This document shows, piece after piece, positions 63,340 to 64,000 of a DNA stretch of 64,000 bases. The stretch is taken from positions 1-64,000 of the forward strand of contig JBOGXB010000002.1 in assembly GCA_050694215.1 (NCBI GenBank), read 5' to 3'. Position 1 is the first letter of the stretch; the number at the start of each line of letters is the position of its first letter. The position numbers were made by a program, and so were the translations under genes. The notes below the pieces were generated by a model, which was not told the DNA's origin, ran no database searches, and saw only the letters and a program-made list of their open reading frames with translations. The stretch is from JBOGXB01 sp050694215 (lineage in GTDB: Bacteria > Actinomycetota > CADDZG01 > WHSQ01).

Positions 63340-64000
63340 ATGGCACTACCAGAGATTCATTCCGTCGAGCGAAAGATCGGCGACGAGGTATTCAGATTAG
63401 AGGCCGGGCGTGTAGCCGGGCAGGCCAACGGGGCCGTGCTCGCGTGGGTCGGCGAGACCATGCTGCTCGCGGCGGCCACCTCGTCGGCGCCTCGTGGTGA
63501 GGGCGATTTCTTCCCGCTCACCGTAGATGTCGAGGAGCGAATGTACGCCGCCGGCAAGATCCCCGGCGGCTTCTTCAGGCGTGAGGGCCGCGCCAGCGAG
63601 AAGGCGATCCTGAACGCCCGCCTCATCGACCGGCCCCTGCGGCCCTCTTTCCCCGACGGCTTTCGCAACGAGATCCACTGCGTGATCACCGCTCTGTCGG
63701 TGGACAACCAGAACCCGATGGACGTTCTGTCCGTGAACGCGGCGTCGGCGGCACTCGCCATCTCCGACATCCCATTCGAGGGGCCCGTGGGCTGCGTGCG
63801 CGTCTCGCATATCGGCGGCCGGTGGGTCGCCAACCCGACCCACCAGGAGTCCGAGGAGGAGACGATCGAGCTCGTCGTCGCCGGACGTATGAACGACTCG
63901 GGGGAAGTAGACATCATGATGATCGAGGCCGGCGCGTCGGAGCAGTGCTTGGAGCTGATCTCGTCCGGGGCCAAGGCGCCCGACGAAGAGATGCTGGCCG
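63340..64000 (+). CDS. pnp: Polyribonucleotide nucleotidyltransferase, partial (5' end)
   Basis: The first 220 codons of PNPase; the gene runs off the window. The N-terminal RNase PH domain is clear: GQANGAVLAWVGETMLLAAA, ERMYAAGKIPGGFFRREGR, ARLIDRPLRPSFPDGFRNE and LSVNAASAALAISDIPFEGP. The Shine-Dalgarno TCAAGGAGGAG precedes the ATG. PNPase degrades RNA from the 3' end with phosphate and also makes heteropolymeric tails. Confidence 0.97.
   Translation, partial: MALPEIHSVERKIGDEVFRLEAGRVAGQANGAVLAWVGETMLLAAATSSAPRGEGDFFPLTVDVEERMYAAGKIPGGFFRREGRASEKAILNARLIDRPLRPSFPDGFRNEIHCVITALSVDNQNPMDVLSVNAASAALAISDIPFEGPVGCVRVSHIGGRWVANPTHQESEEETIELVVAGRMNDSGEVDIMMIEAGASEQCLELISSGAKAPDEEMLA

Overview
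The window is GC-rich and looks chromosomal, from a member of the Actinomycetota, probably a deep-branching lineage rather than a mycobacterium or streptomycete. The evidence is a DUF2469 gene behind rnhB, a WhiG-type sigma factor between xerC and rpsB, a 27-codon gene for the actinobacterial ribosomal protein bL37, an Actino-pnp-like leader before pnp, and a run of -10 boxes (TANNNT) only 6-9 nt before start codons, which implies leaderless mRNAs. I see no CRISPR array, insertion sequence or rRNA. There is no gene-free stretch over 300 bp. The longest gaps (46951-47218 and 63107-63339) hold promoters and leader structures.

Layout. 1-12.3 kb is mixed: a GMC oxidoreductase, an unrecognised protein, an acyl-CoA dehydrogenase, a soluble multi-PAS hybrid histidine kinase translationally coupled to an HD-GYP response regulator, an unusual multi-spanning FtsH-like protease and a PH/SHOCT membrane protein. 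12.3-15.7 kb is gatCAB. 15.7-17.2 kb has a SRPBCC protein and a decayed AbiEi/DUF559 gene. 17.3-24.7 kb carries siroheme and amino-acid genes (aminotransferase, serC, serA, ilvE) with a kinase-like and a methyltransferase gene between serC and serA. 24.8-26.5 kb is gltX, tRNA-Gln(CUG) and tRNA-Glu(CUC). Together with gatCAB this fits indirect Gln-tRNA synthesis (Glu-tRNA(Gln) amidation).

26.6-45.8 kb is a long housekeeping block: rplS, two lepB, rnhB, DUF2469, yraN, comM, dprA, xerC, whiG, rpsB, tsf, pyrH, frr, cdsA, dxr, rseP, ispG. It is interrupted by a phosphatase, a lipoprotein sulfatase and a PaaG-like crotonase. 45.8-47 kb holds bL37 and a methyltransferase on the minus strand. 47.2-54.7 kb is rimP-nusA-ylxR-infB-DUF503-rbfA-nrnA-truB-ribF.

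54.8-62.2 kb is a catabolic operon for 4-hydroxyphenylacetate/homoprotocatechuate (acyl-CoA dehydrogenase, hpaC, a DapA-type aldolase, hpaG, hpaE, hpaB, hpaD). It sits between ribF and rpsO-pnp, which are neighbours in many actinobacteria. The window ends inside pnp.

Start codons were chosen from Shine-Dalgarno spacing, -10 spacing and family length. Several genes start with GTG or TTG, well downstream of the longest possible reading frame.
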